Assembly (NCBI RefSeq): GCF_005887115.1 | Contig: NZ_PNCJ01000004.1 | Location: forward strand, 1 to 64,000 | Direction of reading: 5' to 3' | From: Pseudoalteromonas rubra | GTDB lineage: Bacteria; Pseudomonadota; Gammaproteobacteria; Enterobacterales; Alteromonadaceae | Length of the DNA stretch: 64,000 nucleotides | In this document: positions 17,089 through 26,351 of the stretch, piece by piece | Layout of the letters: each line of letters begins with the position of its first letter | Numbering within the stretch: position 1 is the stretch's first letter | Program-made: the position numbers and the translations under genes | Notes under the pieces: generated by a model | Database searches by the model: none | What the model saw: only the letters and a program-made list of their open reading frames with translations | Told to the model about the DNA's origin: nothing

Positions 17089-18684
17089 ATGACGATGAAT
17101 AATCAGACGTTAAAATCACTCACGAATGCACACGCCTGGGTTGGGCTGATCATTTCCACGGTTCTGTTTGTGATCTTTTTTGCAGGCGCAATCTCGTTGT
17201 TTAAGGCCAATATCACCAGCTGGGAACGCACCCCTTTGTTGATCGATGCCAAGGCAGCAACAGGCACGCCAGCGTTCGACAAAGCACTGGCAACCATCGA
17301 AGAGCAATACCAAGTGGAAATGCATGGCGGCTTTTTCATCTTTCCCCCGGACGAGCATAACCCTTATATCGAAATTGGCTTTGAAAGCGAGTTAGCGCAG
17401 CCGGATCCAGAGACTGGCGAAGATCATGAACACCACACGTTGTTGTTTGACGCAACAACGGGAGAGCTGGTCGGGGACAGTCATGAATATAACTACGCCG
17501 AGTTCGTCTATTTGCTTCATTACAACCTGGGGCTGGACCGTCCTGGTCTGTATTTCGTGGGCTTAGTGACTTTGTTTTTCTTTGTCGCGATACTCAGTGG
17601 TATTGTGATCCATTGGCGCAAGTTGTTTAGTAAGTTCTTTCAGTACCGAAAAGACGGCAAAAAAGACAAGTGGCTGGATGCACACAACCTTATTGGCACT
17701 ATGGGTTTGCCAATGCACATTATGTACGCTTTTACTGGTCTGGTATTCAACCTGGTGATTATCTATCAGATCTCTTATGCCGTGATTTTGTATCAGGGCA
17801 ATCAGGATGCTTTACTTGATGCCGCTGGATTCGACCAGCCTCACCTGGAAGAAGTGGATAAGCGTATGGCCATGACAGGCGTAGACGAGATGTACCGGCG
17901 CGCGATGGCCACTATGGGCGATGTAACACTAGAGCGTATTAGCATAGAGCACTATGGTGATGAGAGCGCCATTCTGGTATTTGCTGCAACCAGTAATGAT
18001 GACTTTTCTCTTTGGCGCGAAGTACGTTATCTGATGAGTAGTCAGGAGCAAATTTACCTGACGATGGACAATTATGACAATGCTGTACGTGGCGGTTTAT
18101 CTACCATTGCGAGTTTGCATTTTGGTGATTTTGCCGGCTATGGCATGCGTATGGCCTTTTTCTTGTTTGGTCTTGCAACTGCGTATTTGATTATCACCGG
18201 CAATTTAATGTGGATCGATAAACGTGCTAAGCAGCGCAAGCAAAGTGCGCGCAGCCTTAACTTTGTCAGACGCCTGACATCGGGTGGTTTCATCGGGATT
18301 GTTTTGGCGACGGCTGTCGGCTTTGTTTTGGCAAGAGTCCTGCCGATAGAGCAGTTTGGCAGGGCGGATTTAATTGAACGCAGCTTTTACGCTGTGTGGA
18401 TCGCCTGCATCGTCATTGCTCAATTATTTGCCAATCAAAAGTTGTTCTGTAAGGGCCTGCTTGGTGTATGTGCTGCATTGTTTGCATTAGTCGCAGTTGC
18501 CGACTGGACCTTGCTGTATGGTGTTTCCAGTCAGCTCGAAGGGAGTGTATTACGCGACGTCTTGTTGGTTGATGCTATCTTACTGTTGTTGTCTGCAATC
18601 TGTGTAGGGGCAATGAAGCGGGTATATGCAAGCGAAAAACAGATGGCACCCACAGACGTGGAGCCCATCGCCTCCCAGGCATAA
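17089..18684 (+). CDS. PepSY-associated TM protein (iron-uptake type)
   Basis: A 531-aa inner-membrane protein of the PepSY-TM family. The first helix (AWVGLIISTVLFVIFFAGAISLF) is followed by a periplasmic PepSY-like region that includes the unusually acidic, His-containing segment PDPETGEDHEHH. Next come a helix pair around residue 155-180 (HYNLGL...LVTLFFFVAILSGIVIHW), a second periplasmic domain and four or five C-terminal helices. Relatives such as FoxB/FsrB-type and PiuB proteins are thought to reduce or release iron from siderophores; that is family knowledge. The upstream Fur box agrees. It is the last gene of the set, closed by a strong terminator. Confidence 0.85.
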   Translation: MTMNNQTLKSLTNAHAWVGLIISTVLFVIFFAGAISLFKANITSWERTPLLIDAKAATGTPAFDKALATIEEQYQVEMHGGFFIFPPDEHNPYIEIGFESELAQPDPETGEDHEHHTLLFDATTGELVGDSHEYNYAEFVYLLHYNLGLDRPGLYFVGLVTLFFFVAILSGIVIHWRKLFSKFFQYRKDGKKDKWLDAHNLIGTMGLPMHIMYAFTGLVFNLVIIYQISYAVILYQGNQDALLDAAGFDQPHLEEVDKRMAMTGVDEMYRRAMATMGDVTLERISIEHYGDESAILVFAATSNDDFSLWREVRYLMSSQEQIYLTMDNYDNAVRGGLSTIASLHFGDFAGYGMRMAFFLFGLATAYLIITGNLMWIDKRAKQRKQSARSLNFVRRLTSGGFIGIVLATAVGFVLARVLPIEQFGRADLIERSFYAVWIACIVIAQLFANQKLFCKGLLGVCAALFALVAVADWTLLYGVSSQLEGSVLRDVLLVDAILLLLSAICVGAMKRVYASEKQMAPTDVEPIASQA

Positions 18685-18693
18685 CTGATAAAG

Positions 18694-18720
18694 AAAAGGC
18701 GCTGTAACAGCGCCTTTTTT
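18694..18720 (+). terminator. Rho-independent terminator of the PepSY operon
   Basis: A perfect stem GGCGCTG / CAGCGCC with a 3-nt loop (TAA) at 18698-18714, preceded by four A residues and followed by six T residues. With the flanking A run it could work in both directions and also end the minus-strand gene that stops at 18744. Confidence 0.9.
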
Positions 18721-18743
18721 GTCAGGTAATAGGCTTGTGTTCG

Positions 18744-19745
18744 TTAACTCTTATCCTCTACAAACATAGGTGACTCTTCACAATCCATAGTTGGGCAATT
18801 ATCCGGGCCTATTGGGTTTTTCCTGCGCTCGCTTTCTAAATGGATTTCCAACGTGTTAGAAAACTTAACCTTGATAGACGCTGAGTGTCGACGATTGATT
18901 AGCGAGTTACCAGCAACGGAAATTCGTACAGACTGACCGCTGATAATATGCCGTATGGCATCTTTTGCCTTCACACCCAGGTCTTCACCACCGTAGACAA
19001 ATTCACCGCTAGGGATCGCTTGGTCTAGTGAGAAAATGGTGCGAGAACCCGTGAGCTTATCGTTATTTATGGCTTGGTTTATCGACTTGGCGATCTCTGA
19101 TTCAACATAACGATTAATCAGGGTAGACAAGACCGGTATACTGATCCCCAGAAAACGGGTTTCAAAGTCAATATTTAGGTCGACTGGGTTGACCCGGATG
19201 TTGCTTACGACACCATTGCTTGGATTGTAGTCGGCAGTTGCCCAGATCTCTGGTGAGTTGATCCTTCCATATGCCTTAAAAATGAACGAGGGTGTTCTTT
19301 TGAGTGTAATCTTTGCTTTGGATTTAATACCAACCCCACCCACTTTCGCTAAGATCCGGCCATTTGATTCCTTAAGCTCAAAATTCATCGCCCCTATCAG
19401 GCTGGTATTTACATAGTCGAGATCAAAGCTGCCATTTAGATTAGAGTCGACGCTTTGATAAACTTTTTGCTTAATTGCTTCTGATAGTTCTTTGCGCCGT
19501 AAGGACGTTTTAGCCAGTATTCTTTTGATTTTTTTGTCTCTATCCAGAATACACTTTTTAAAGCCCTTATAAGAGACAGATGCACTCACCCGGGTAACGT
19601 AGTCGTTACTGTTATATTGTTCAAACAGCTCATTAAAGTCACATTCACCTGTCTCATTGAATGCCGCAGAAGCTGTCCCTGGTGCAAAACCCCAGGTTAA
19701 TATTGCAGCCAATGTCAGGACCTTAACTTTTGATATAAGACTCAT
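18744..19745 (-). CDS. Secreted protein of unknown function, paralogue A
   Basis: A 333-aa protein with a Sec signal peptide (cleavage near GTASA). It is about two-thirds identical by eye to the protein encoded at 20381-21346: both share SVDSNLNGSFDLDYVNT, PSFIFKAYGRINSPEIWATADYNP, a paired INIDFETRFLGISIP stretch and GGEDLGVKAKDAIRHIISGQSVRISV. The alternating strands with a central amphipathic helix recall lipid-binding TULIP-like folds, but I cannot name a family. The C-terminus has Cys in CPTMDCEES. The start has AAAGGAAAT upstream. Two copies side by side imply a tandem duplication. Confidence 0.8.
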   Translation of the reverse strand: MSLISKVKVLTLAAILTWGFAPGTASAAFNETGECDFNELFEQYNSNDYVTRVSASVSYKGFKKCILDRDKKIKRILAKTSLRRKELSEAIKQKVYQSVDSNLNGSFDLDYVNTSLIGAMNFELKESNGRILAKVGGVGIKSKAKITLKRTPSFIFKAYGRINSPEIWATADYNPSNGVVSNIRVNPVDLNIDFETRFLGISIPVLSTLINRYVESEIAKSINQAINNDKLTGSRTIFSLDQAIPSGEFVYGGEDLGVKAKDAIRHIISGQSVRISVAGNSLINRRHSASIKVKFSNTLEIHLESERRKNPIGPDNCPTMDCEESPMFVEDKS

Positions 19746-20045
19746 TTTTATTTCCTTTTGTATTCAATTTGGGTATCAATGTATTGCCTTTTGTTTTTTA
19801 TGTCAATTTAATGTCAATAAAATGTTTTTGTTTTGGTGTTTGCTTGTTCCACTGGTGCCAGAAAGCTTATCGTCGATGCGATAGCAACAGATCCCTCAAT
19901 TGTTGAGGGGTCGATAGTCATAACAGGTCTTATAAAGTGTTTAGTGATCATCGAGAATCTCGTATAGAAAACGCTATTATGATCAATGCCAGTAGCAATG
20001 AGTCTCGTTGGTTGTTCGGCTCAGTAAGTAAAGTCAGGCGGTTTT

Positions 20046-20240
20046 TATGAGCTTATCAGTGAGGACTCTAATGAGGATAAGCAGCCGGATTATGAGGAAG
20101 AGCTCATTGTTGCTTTGAGTCGTTCGGGTGGCTCCGGCTATCCGGAAATCATCCAAGGCTATATTGAAATATATTACTCAGGGCGTGAACAATGCGGGCA
20201 ATTTGCTGCTGGTATTTTCAAGGCGGGAACAGGTGTTTAG
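20046..20240 (+). pseudogene. Possible gene remnant, unidentified
   Basis: A 64-codon stretch starting YELISEDSNEDKQ and containing GGSGYPEIIQGYIEIYYSGREQC. It has protein-like composition but no start codon. Just upstream, another plus-strand frame (about 19925-20048) reads SDHRESRIENAIMINASS before a stop. The two could be halves of one frameshifted gene. I recognise no family. Confidence 0.3.
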
Positions 20241-20334
20241 TGCACTGACTGCCCTGAGTACTTTTAAGCTACTCGATACACGCGCCTCACCTAAAGTGGG
20301 TTATCAGGTTAGTACGCATTGGGGGTATGGAAAC

Positions 20335-20356
20335 GAGGCACTTATGACAGTGCCTC
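20335..20356. other. Hairpin downstream of paralogue B
   Basis: A perfect 8-bp inverted repeat GAGGCACT / AGTGCCTC with a 6-nt loop, 25 bp beyond the stop of the minus-strand gene ending at 20381. Neither side has a T tract, so it may protect the transcript's 3' end rather than be a classical terminator. Confidence 0.5.
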
Positions 20357-20380
20357 TGATTACTGGTTTAGTCTCTATAT

Positions 20381-21346
20381 TTAGAGGCAACTAACCGGGC
20401 AGGTATCGGGGCCCAGCGGGTTCTTTCTGCGTTGACTGTCTAATTGTATTTCCAATGTGTCAGAGAGCTTAACGTTTAAAGAAGCTGAATGCGTGGTGTA
20501 GCCCAGTGAATTACCAGAGACTGAAATACGGACTGACTGCCCACTGATGATGTGTCGAATGGCATCTTTTGCCTTTACACCCAAATCTTCACCACCATAG
20601 AAAAACTCACCACTCGGGATCGCTTTATCCAGAGAGAAAATAGTACGAGAGCCAGTCAGTTTATCACTGTTAATGGCACCATAAACCATGCTTGATAGCT
20701 TGGATTCGACAAAGTTGTCTATCAGGTTTGATAAGCCAGGAATGCTGATCCCCAAAAAGCGGGTTTCAAAGTCAATATTTAGGTTTACCGGGTTAACTCT
20801 GATGTTACTAACTTCGCCACTATAAGGGTTGTAGTCTGCTGTTGCCCAGATTTCAGGAGAATTGATTCTGCCATACGCTTTGAAAATAAAGGATGGGGTG
20901 TTTTTTAATGTAATTTTTGCTGTAGAGCTGATACCGATGCCACCTGCCTTAGCCAAAATACGGCCGCCAGACTCACGTAACTCAAATACCATAGGTCCAT
21001 TGAGGTTGGTGTTTACGTAGTCTAGGTCAAAGCTGCCATTGAGGTTAGAGTCGATGCTCTGATATACCTTCTGGCGGATATCAGCTTCGAGTTCTTGTCT
21101 GCGATAAGAGGTTTTTGCCAGCACTGATTTTACGTGGTTGTTCCTGTCCAGTGCGCAGCCTTGGTAGCTTTTATAAGAAACAGATGCAGTTACCCGGGTC
21201 ACATAATCGTCCCGATGGTGTTGCTCAAATAAATTGTAGAAATTACACTCACCAATATTGTTGTTGATTGCGGCGGATGCCATGCCAGGCACAAAACTAG
21301 TGCTTAGAACCGCTGCAAGTGTCAGTGCTTTTACTTTTTTTATCAT
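20381..21346 (-). CDS. Secreted protein of unknown function, paralogue B
   Basis: A 321-aa protein with a Sec signal peptide (cleavage near GMASA). It is a close paralogue of the protein at 18744-19745 over nearly its whole length, differing mainly around residues 70-95 and 225-240 and at the C-terminus, where it ends DTCPVSCL while paralogue A continues with an acidic tail. Both keep two N-terminal Cys (ECNFYNLFEQ and GCALDR) and two C-terminal Cys, which suggests two disulfides. Function unknown. AAAGGAAAT precedes the ATG, as in paralogue A. Confidence 0.8.
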   Translation of the reverse strand: MIKKVKALTLAAVLSTSFVPGMASAAINNNIGECNFYNLFEQHHRDDYVTRVTASVSYKSYQGCALDRNNHVKSVLAKTSYRRQELEADIRQKVYQSIDSNLNGSFDLDYVNTNLNGPMVFELRESGGRILAKAGGIGISSTAKITLKNTPSFIFKAYGRINSPEIWATADYNPYSGEVSNIRVNPVNLNIDFETRFLGISIPGLSNLIDNFVESKLSSMVYGAINSDKLTGSRTIFSLDKAIPSGEFFYGGEDLGVKAKDAIRHIISGQSVRISVSGNSLGYTTHSASLNVKLSDTLEIQLDSQRRKNPLGPDTCPVSCL

Positions 21347-21509
21347 TTTTCATTTCCTTTGCGTTTAATTTTCATTAACAATCTATCTGTTTTATTTGTA
21401 TTTCGTCAAAGGAATAAATATTAATTTTTAATTAAATGGGCTGTAACCCATCTTTTTTCTAAGGTAAAAGTGGCCTGGCAAAGTGGTTTTGGCGAGTAGT
21501 TACGGTTGA

Positions 21510-21746
21510 GTACAGATCCTCAATAAACTGGATACAGTGCGCGTTGAAGTGGGTAATAAAGACGAATATAGCTGGATTGCGCAAGGAAACCAGCGTCTTC
21601 GTGAGCTGAGCAAGATAAGTAATAGCAAAGTACAGGTTGAGGTGTTTGAAGGCGACCACAGCTGTCTCTTCGGTGAGCGGATCAGCGAGCGAGTATTGCC
21701 ACACTTTGTGACCTTGTTCAGCAAACAAACCAAGCTTTACCACTGA
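21510..21746 (+). pseudogene. Remnant of an alpha/beta-hydrolase (esterase) gene, 3' end
   Basis: An open stretch that lacks a proper start. It encodes VQILNKLDTVRVEVGNKDEY, then a run containing RLRELSKISNSKVQVEVFEGDHSCLFGERISERVLPHF. This is the usual ending of serine esterases, where the acid (in GNKDEY) and catalytic His (in FEGDHS) lie in the last 80 residues. The frame is closed by a stop just upstream. The N-terminal part with the nucleophile is missing, so this is debris. Like the debris at 20 kb, it sits beside one of the duplicated secreted-protein genes. Confidence 0.5.
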
Positions 21747-21758
21747 TGAAGGTACGTG

Positions 21759-23291
21759 TTATGGCAATCTACTGAGGACTGAAAATAGTTGATTTTGCGA
21801 ATACGGCTTTACCAGATAATCATGTGCGCCCAGTTCAAGGCAGGTGACTTTGGTGGCTTCATATGCATCCGCAGAAAGCATCACGATGTTTGGTGTGACT
21901 GGTAACCTGAGTTCAGTGAGCTGTTTAAGTACATCATAACCGCTCATACCAGGCATATTTATATCGAGTAATACAATGTCGTAGCCAGGGCCACTCTTAA
22001 GTTTGTTAAGTGCCTCTATTCCGTTCTGTGCATTGTCTAACAATGCGCAATGGCCTTCTAGCATTCGGTTTGCCACAATCAGATTTATGGCGTTATCGTC
22101 GACTACGAGCACATTTCCCAGCTGCAAAGTCGACTCGGGACTATGTTGTTCATGCTCAGTTGAACTGCTCTTTTGTGATACATCTTTCTGTGCAGCCAAA
22201 CGTATGATGGCTGTAGTGCCCACATTTACTTCTGACTGTAGTGAAAACTCGTATCCAAGAATATCGCACAGTTGTATTACAACATCCAGCCCCAGTCCGG
22301 TGCTGCCTATTCCTGTGAGATCCGCATGTTTTTCCTGTGAGTAGGGCTCACAAACTGCTGTTATGTCTTTTATTCCAACACCAGTGTCCTGAATAATGAG
22401 ATCACATTTGCCATTATGGTACTTGGCATTCACAGAGACTTTGCCTTGTTTGGTGTATTTTATGGCGTTGCTCAAAAGGTTACTGAGGGCCTGAGTCAGG
22501 CGGACTTTGTCAGTTTTACAAAATAAAGCCTGGCAATTCGTATTTGCGACCTCCAGGGTCAGCCCTTTTTCTTTTGCTGTGCCTTCATAGAGTCGCTGGA
22601 GATGCAAAAATATTTGTTGCAATGAAACGGTTTCAAGACTGGTGGTAAGTTTTCCGGCTTCCAGTTTAGTCAGTGTGAGAATGTCATTGAGCAGCGATTG
22701 AAGTTGTTCACCGCAATCTAATATAGTGTGTAAATCACGCAGTATATCGGGGTTTTGTACGGTGTTTTTTAACGATTCAGCAACCCCCAACATACCAAAT
22801 AGAGGCGTGCGAATTTCATGAGACATACGAGCAAAAAAGCGATCTCTGGCACGCAAAGCATCAATGGCCTGCTGCTCACTTTCTTTCACTTTGGTGACGT
22901 CAGTGTGCGCACCAAGCATGCGTACAGGCTCTCCTCGCGCATTTCTCAGGATCATACCTCTGCAACGGATCCACACAGTTGACCCGTTGGCATGCTGATA
23001 ACGGACGATTTGGTCGTAAGGGTGAGTTGGATCTTCAGCGTGACGGTTAAAGTTTTCTATAGCTTTTGCCAAGTCACCTTGATCAATGATTGACTGCCAC
23101 TCGGATACATTATGTGTTTTTGTGTCGGGGTCGTAGCCCAGAGTGCGCCAGAGCTTGTCACTCATCCATTCTTCATCGGGGTTTTCCAGATCCCAAAACC
23201 AGATCCCATCCAGCGAAGACTCCTGAACAAACTCAAACAGCGCAGGATCACTCTTGATACGCTCGTAGAGTTCCTTTTCTAGTCTGTGCAT
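21759..23291 (-). CDS. Hybrid sensor histidine kinase (PAS-HisKA-HATPase-REC)
   Basis: A 510-aa cytoplasmic hybrid kinase. There is a PAS_3-type domain at about residues 25-135 (SLDGIWFWDLENPDEEWMSD ... WIRCRGMILRNARGEPVRMLG). The HisKA phosphoacceptor is the His of MSHEIRTPLFGML (about 157). The HATPase domain (about 255-370) has N-box NLLSNAIKYTKQG and G boxes DTGVGI and GLGLDV. A C-terminal receiver (about 395-508) has VVDDNAINL, the phosphoacceptor Asp in LLDINMPG and Lys in LVKPYS. No membrane segment is present, so the signal is probably intracellular. No partner regulator is adjacent. Confidence 0.93.
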   Translation of the reverse strand: MHRLEKELYERIKSDPALFEFVQESSLDGIWFWDLENPDEEWMSDKLWRTLGYDPDTKTHNVSEWQSIIDQGDLAKAIENFNRHAEDPTHPYDQIVRYQHANGSTVWIRCRGMILRNARGEPVRMLGAHTDVTKVKESEQQAIDALRARDRFFARMSHEIRTPLFGMLGVAESLKNTVQNPDILRDLHTILDCGEQLQSLLNDILTLTKLEAGKLTTSLETVSLQQIFLHLQRLYEGTAKEKGLTLEVANTNCQALFCKTDKVRLTQALSNLLSNAIKYTKQGKVSVNAKYHNGKCDLIIQDTGVGIKDITAVCEPYSQEKHADLTGIGSTGLGLDVVIQLCDILGYEFSLQSEVNVGTTAIIRLAAQKDVSQKSSSTEHEQHSPESTLQLGNVLVVDDNAINLIVANRMLEGHCALLDNAQNGIEALNKLKSGPGYDIVLLDINMPGMSGYDVLKQLTELRLPVTPNIVMLSADAYEATKVTCLELGAHDYLVKPYSQNQLFSVLSRLP

Positions 23292-23461
23292 ATTTCCATC
23301 GGTATAAACCTATTTTGTGTAGAGTATAGGCTGAGTTTATGAAAAAGAGCAAAGCCAATAAAGTATAACGAGCAGGTTGGTTTGTACTAAAATTGCCACT
23401 TGTATGTTTGTATAGTGTTCTGTAAAAGAGGATTAATCAACAAAACACGGAATGACGCTCA

Positions 23462-24091
23462 ATGGATTACCTCTATGCTGTTGTACTTTTTGCCATATCA
23501 TCTTCAGTGACACCCGGACCCAATAATATTATGGTGATGACGTCAGGGGTAAACTTCGGGATTCAAAGGAGTTTACCGCTGCTCAGTGGTATTTGTATAG
23601 GCTTTGCCTTTATGCTGCTACTGGTTGGGCTGGGTTTTTCACGGCTTTTTGAGTGGTTTCCTGCACTGCATATGATCATCAAATGTGCTGGGGTATTATA
23701 TTTGCTTTACCTGGCTTTGTTGATCGCTCGCTCTGCGGATACTCAGGACGCCCAGAGTCAAAGCAAACCCCTGTCATTTCTAAAAGGCGCCTTGTTCCAA
23801 TGGATCAACGGCAAAGCCTGGGTGGTTGCTACTGGTGCAGTTGCAGCATTTACCACGCTTGGGTCAGGCGTTGATAGTCAGACAGTGTTGATTGCTACTA
23901 CCTTTTTGCTGGTTTCTTTCCCTTGTGTTGGTGTCTGGTTGCTGTTTGGTTCTTTGCTTAAGAATTGGCTTAACAGTGCTGCCAGTCGAAAACGTTTCAA
24001 CCTGACCATGGCTGCTTTATTAGTCATATCCATCTTGCCGGTGTTAAAAGAGCTTGTGGAACAGTTGTCTGGACTGGTAACCACATCGTGA
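23462..24091 (+). CDS. LysE/RhtB-family amino-acid exporter
   Basis: A 209-aa inner-membrane protein with about six helices and the family's N-terminal motif SSSVTPGPNNIMVMTSGVNFG. It would export amino acids or related metabolites. It overlaps the cupin frame end-to-start (GTGA at 24088) if the longer cupin start is used. The operon continues with a cupin and an acetyltransferase, which suggests a small detoxification or metabolite-clearing unit, an inference. Confidence 0.9.
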   Translation: MDYLYAVVLFAISSSVTPGPNNIMVMTSGVNFGIQRSLPLLSGICIGFAFMLLLVGLGFSRLFEWFPALHMIIKCAGVLYLLYLALLIARSADTQDAQSQSKPLSFLKGALFQWINGKAWVVATGAVAAFTTLGSGVDSQTVLIATTFLLVSFPCVGVWLLFGSLLKNWLNSAASRKRFNLTMAALLVISILPVLKELVEQLSGLVTTS

Positions 24092-24129
24092 TACAAAGTA
24101 CTGTAAAGGGCATTTACACAGGAGTAACC

Positions 24130-24486
24130 GTGACCCCGATTTCGAAAGACAACGCAGAGCATTATCTGTGGGGAGCGCAATGTGATGGCTGGCATCTGGT
24201 CAAGTCGACCGCGCTCAGTGTGATACAGGAACGTGTGCCGCCAGGCGGGGCAGAGCGTCGACATTATCACAGCCGTGCAGAGCAGTTTTTCTTTGTACTC
24301 AGTGGCGTTGCTACGCTGGAAGTGGATGGCGCTGTTCATACATTGCAGTCACACCAGGGTCTGTATGTACCTGCCGGTATTGCTCATCAGCTAAGTAATA
24401 CACATCATGAAGACCTGATATTCATCGTGACTTCAACGCCGCCCAGTCATGGTGATAGGGTTGAACTTGGGGCGACACACAACTGA
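24130..24486 (+). CDS. Cupin-domain protein
   Basis: A single-domain cupin of 118 aa. Motif 1 is HYHSRAEQFFFVLSGVATLEVDG, with metal-ligand-like His residues and Glu replaced by the AEQ context. Motif 2 is GLYVPAGIAHQLSNTHHEDL. I chose the GTG at 24130 because it has a good AGGAG site 5 bp upstream; a longer version from GTG 24088 overlaps the LysE stop. The function may be metal-dependent isomerase, dioxygenase or binding protein; the substrate is unknown. Confidence 0.78.
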   Translation: MTPISKDNAEHYLWGAQCDGWHLVKSTALSVIQERVPPGGAERRHYHSRAEQFFFVLSGVATLEVDGAVHTLQSHQGLYVPAGIAHQLSNTHHEDLIFIVTSTPPSHGDRVELGATHN

Positions 24487-24526
24487 ATTGATTTATAAGT
24501 ACAATAATAATGTAAGGATTACCCAT

Positions 24527-25027
24527 ATGATTACCTATCGACTCGCGCTAGCAACAGAAGCTGACGTCTTAAAAAAACTATTATGGCAGCACGGTCAGAA
24601 TGAATGGAACTACCTCACCGAAGCTGGCGTTAATGCCGAATTTGAGCTGCTCAAGTGCGGCGCAGCAAGTGCTGTGGTGGCAGTACAAAATGATGAAATT
24701 ATCGGCTTTGCGGTGCTGATTGACGGCGCCCACAGCCCGGACTACCTGGTCAAATATACCAATCACAGAGCGATGTATTTTATCGGTGATGTGGTGGTTG
24801 CGAGTCAGCATGGCGGTAAAGGAGTTGCCACAGCTCTGCTGCAAGCTTGTATCGAACAGGCAAAGCAAGCCGGTGGTGAAGCAGTCCTAATTGAGCGGCA
24901 TGAAGAGAACTTAGCATCTGCGGGTATGATGCGAAAGGCTGGGTTTCATATCGTGGATACGTTTTTTGACCCGGACAAACGCAGTGCCGGGTCACAAAAG
25001 AGCTGTATCCTTGCAATAGCGTTATAA
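24527..25027 (+). CDS. GNAT-family N-acetyltransferase
   Basis: A 166-aa acetyltransferase beginning MITYRLALATEADVLKKLLW. It has the core strand MYFIGDVVVASQHGGKGVATALLQACIEQAKQ containing the acetyl-CoA loop (QHGGKGVA) and the C-terminal ASAGMMRKAGFHIVDTFFDPDK. A GTAAGGA site precedes the ATG; frames extending upstream into the cupin gene are not needed. It is the third gene of the LysE-cupin unit. Confidence 0.85.
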   Translation: MITYRLALATEADVLKKLLWQHGQNEWNYLTEAGVNAEFELLKCGAASAVVAVQNDEIIGFAVLIDGAHSPDYLVKYTNHRAMYFIGDVVVASQHGGKGVATALLQACIEQAKQAGGEAVLIERHEENLASAGMMRKAGFHIVDTFFDPDKRSAGSQKSCILAIAL

Positions 25028-25099
25028 CAATACGCTTAACTAAACTCAGCGCAGTCTGGTAAAGACCACACAAATGCCAGTGTGTCTTCGTTAAGCCGA

Positions 25100-25708
25100 T
25101 CAGCGTACTGCAATCGTGACGCCAGATGCTGCCAGTACTGAGCCGGCACACCGGTTGAGCGCGGTAAGCCGTTTTGGCGTTGATATCAGCTTTCTGGCTT
25201 GACTGCCTAAATAAACGTATCCAAGGTTAACTGAGCCAAATGCTAGGGTTGCACATACCATGATCCCCAAAATATCCACATAGGTCATACTTTCTATGGC
25301 CACGAAGGTGGGAAACAAGGCAACATAAAAAACAATGGCTTTAGGGTTACTCAGCGTGAGCAAAAAACCGCTCAGTATGGCCGAGTGGGTGCAGGGGGTT
25401 GCGGTGTCTGTAGGCGTTGTATCGGGTTTGGACAGTAGCAGTGAAACCCCCATCCAGATAAGGTAAGCCGCGCAGAGGTATTTGATGATAACAAAGGCGC
25501 CACCCAGGACTTCGGCAACGACAGCCAACCCTGAAATTGCGAGCAGAATGAACACGTAGTCGGCCAGCAATAAGCCCAGGGTCATACTAATACCTTGCTT
25601 GTAGCCACTGGCAACGGAGGCTGAAGTAATCGCGAAAACGGCGGGTCCGGGTATGACGGCGACCAGAAACATCGCGACAAACAACGCAAGGTAATGTTCA
25701 AAGGTCAT
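25100..25708 (-). CDS. LysE-family translocator
   Basis: A 202-aa inner-membrane protein with about six helices and the N-terminal motif FLVAVIPGPAVFAITSASVASG. A middle hydrophilic loop (LLSKPDTTPTDTATPCTHS) separates the helix halves. It is not a close copy of the exporter at 23462. It converges on the acetyltransferase and lies 46 bp downstream of the NTF2-like gene on the same strand. Confidence 0.88.
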   Translation of the reverse strand: MTFEHYLALFVAMFLVAVIPGPAVFAITSASVASGYKQGISMTLGLLLADYVFILLAISGLAVVAEVLGGAFVIIKYLCAAYLIWMGVSLLLSKPDTTPTDTATPCTHSAILSGFLLTLSNPKAIVFYVALFPTFVAIESMTYVDILGIMVCATLAFGSVNLGYVYLGSQARKLISTPKRLTALNRCAGSVLAASGVTIAVR

Positions 25709-25754
25709 GCACTCTATCCTTTTTATTTCTGTAAAATGTGTGGCTGAGTAGGCC

Positions 25755-26138
25755 TCAACTCACGTCTTTAATATAAGTGATTTTGTTATTCTGGAATCGA
25801 AATTGGGTTTCGCCATTAAGCTCTAGTGTATCTCCTGCGCTCAAGCCATTCGGCAGGTCGGCTGCCAGGGTTGCCTGATATTGAATGTAGGCTGTAACCG
25901 CATACTCCCCCAGAGCCAGCTCGGTAATCGTCTGTTGGCGGGTTTCGAATAACGCAGCACCCTGAACAGCGAGTTGCTCAAACGCCGCTTTACCATGTGC
26001 GCTTGCCGTGATCTCACCACTTGCTTCGTTTTCAAAAACGACCTGTTCATCCAGCAGCGCCAGCATAGCGCTAATATCAAAGGTGTTGTAGGCATGAATA
26101 TAAGCCTCGATCAAATCAATATGATTATGTTCTGACAT
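25755..26138 (-). CDS. SnoaL/NTF2-like protein
   Basis: A 127-aa protein with the small alpha+beta barrel layout of SnoaL-like proteins: N-terminal helix HIDLIEAYIHAYNTFDISAMLALLDEQVVFENE, then GKAAFEQLAVQGAALF and strands ending LELNGETQFRFQNNKITYIKDVS. Members are isomerases, hydrolases or binding proteins and the ligand is unknown. AAGGAGAAT precedes the start. It is probably co-transcribed with the LysE-family gene. Confidence 0.8.
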   Translation of the reverse strand: MSEHNHIDLIEAYIHAYNTFDISAMLALLDEQVVFENEASGEITASAHGKAAFEQLAVQGAALFETRQQTITELALGEYAVTAYIQYQATLAADLPNGLSAGDTLELNGETQFRFQNNKITYIKDVS

Positions 26139-26351
26139 GTAAATTCTCCTTATTTAAAACATGTTTGTAACCGTAACTTAGCACAGAGCCAAGACCTATT
26201 AAATCGACTGGCGCATTGTTTGGCAACTGACTTCCTGGTAAGCAACGCCAAAATACGAGCGATCCTGATGGCGCTGCAGTCAGTCTTCACTCGACTAAAT
26301 TATTCACTTCGTCTTACGTTTTTAGTAATTAACCCCAATTTAGTGATTATT

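Larger units (their letters stand above)
19746..20380. other. Intergenic region with gene debris
   Basis: About 635 bp between the two paralogues. The end near 19746 carries the promoter of paralogue A. The middle contains open but uninitiated coding-like stretches in two frames (see 20046-20240). The last part holds a hairpin next to the stop of paralogue B. No intact gene is supported. Confidence 0.5.
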
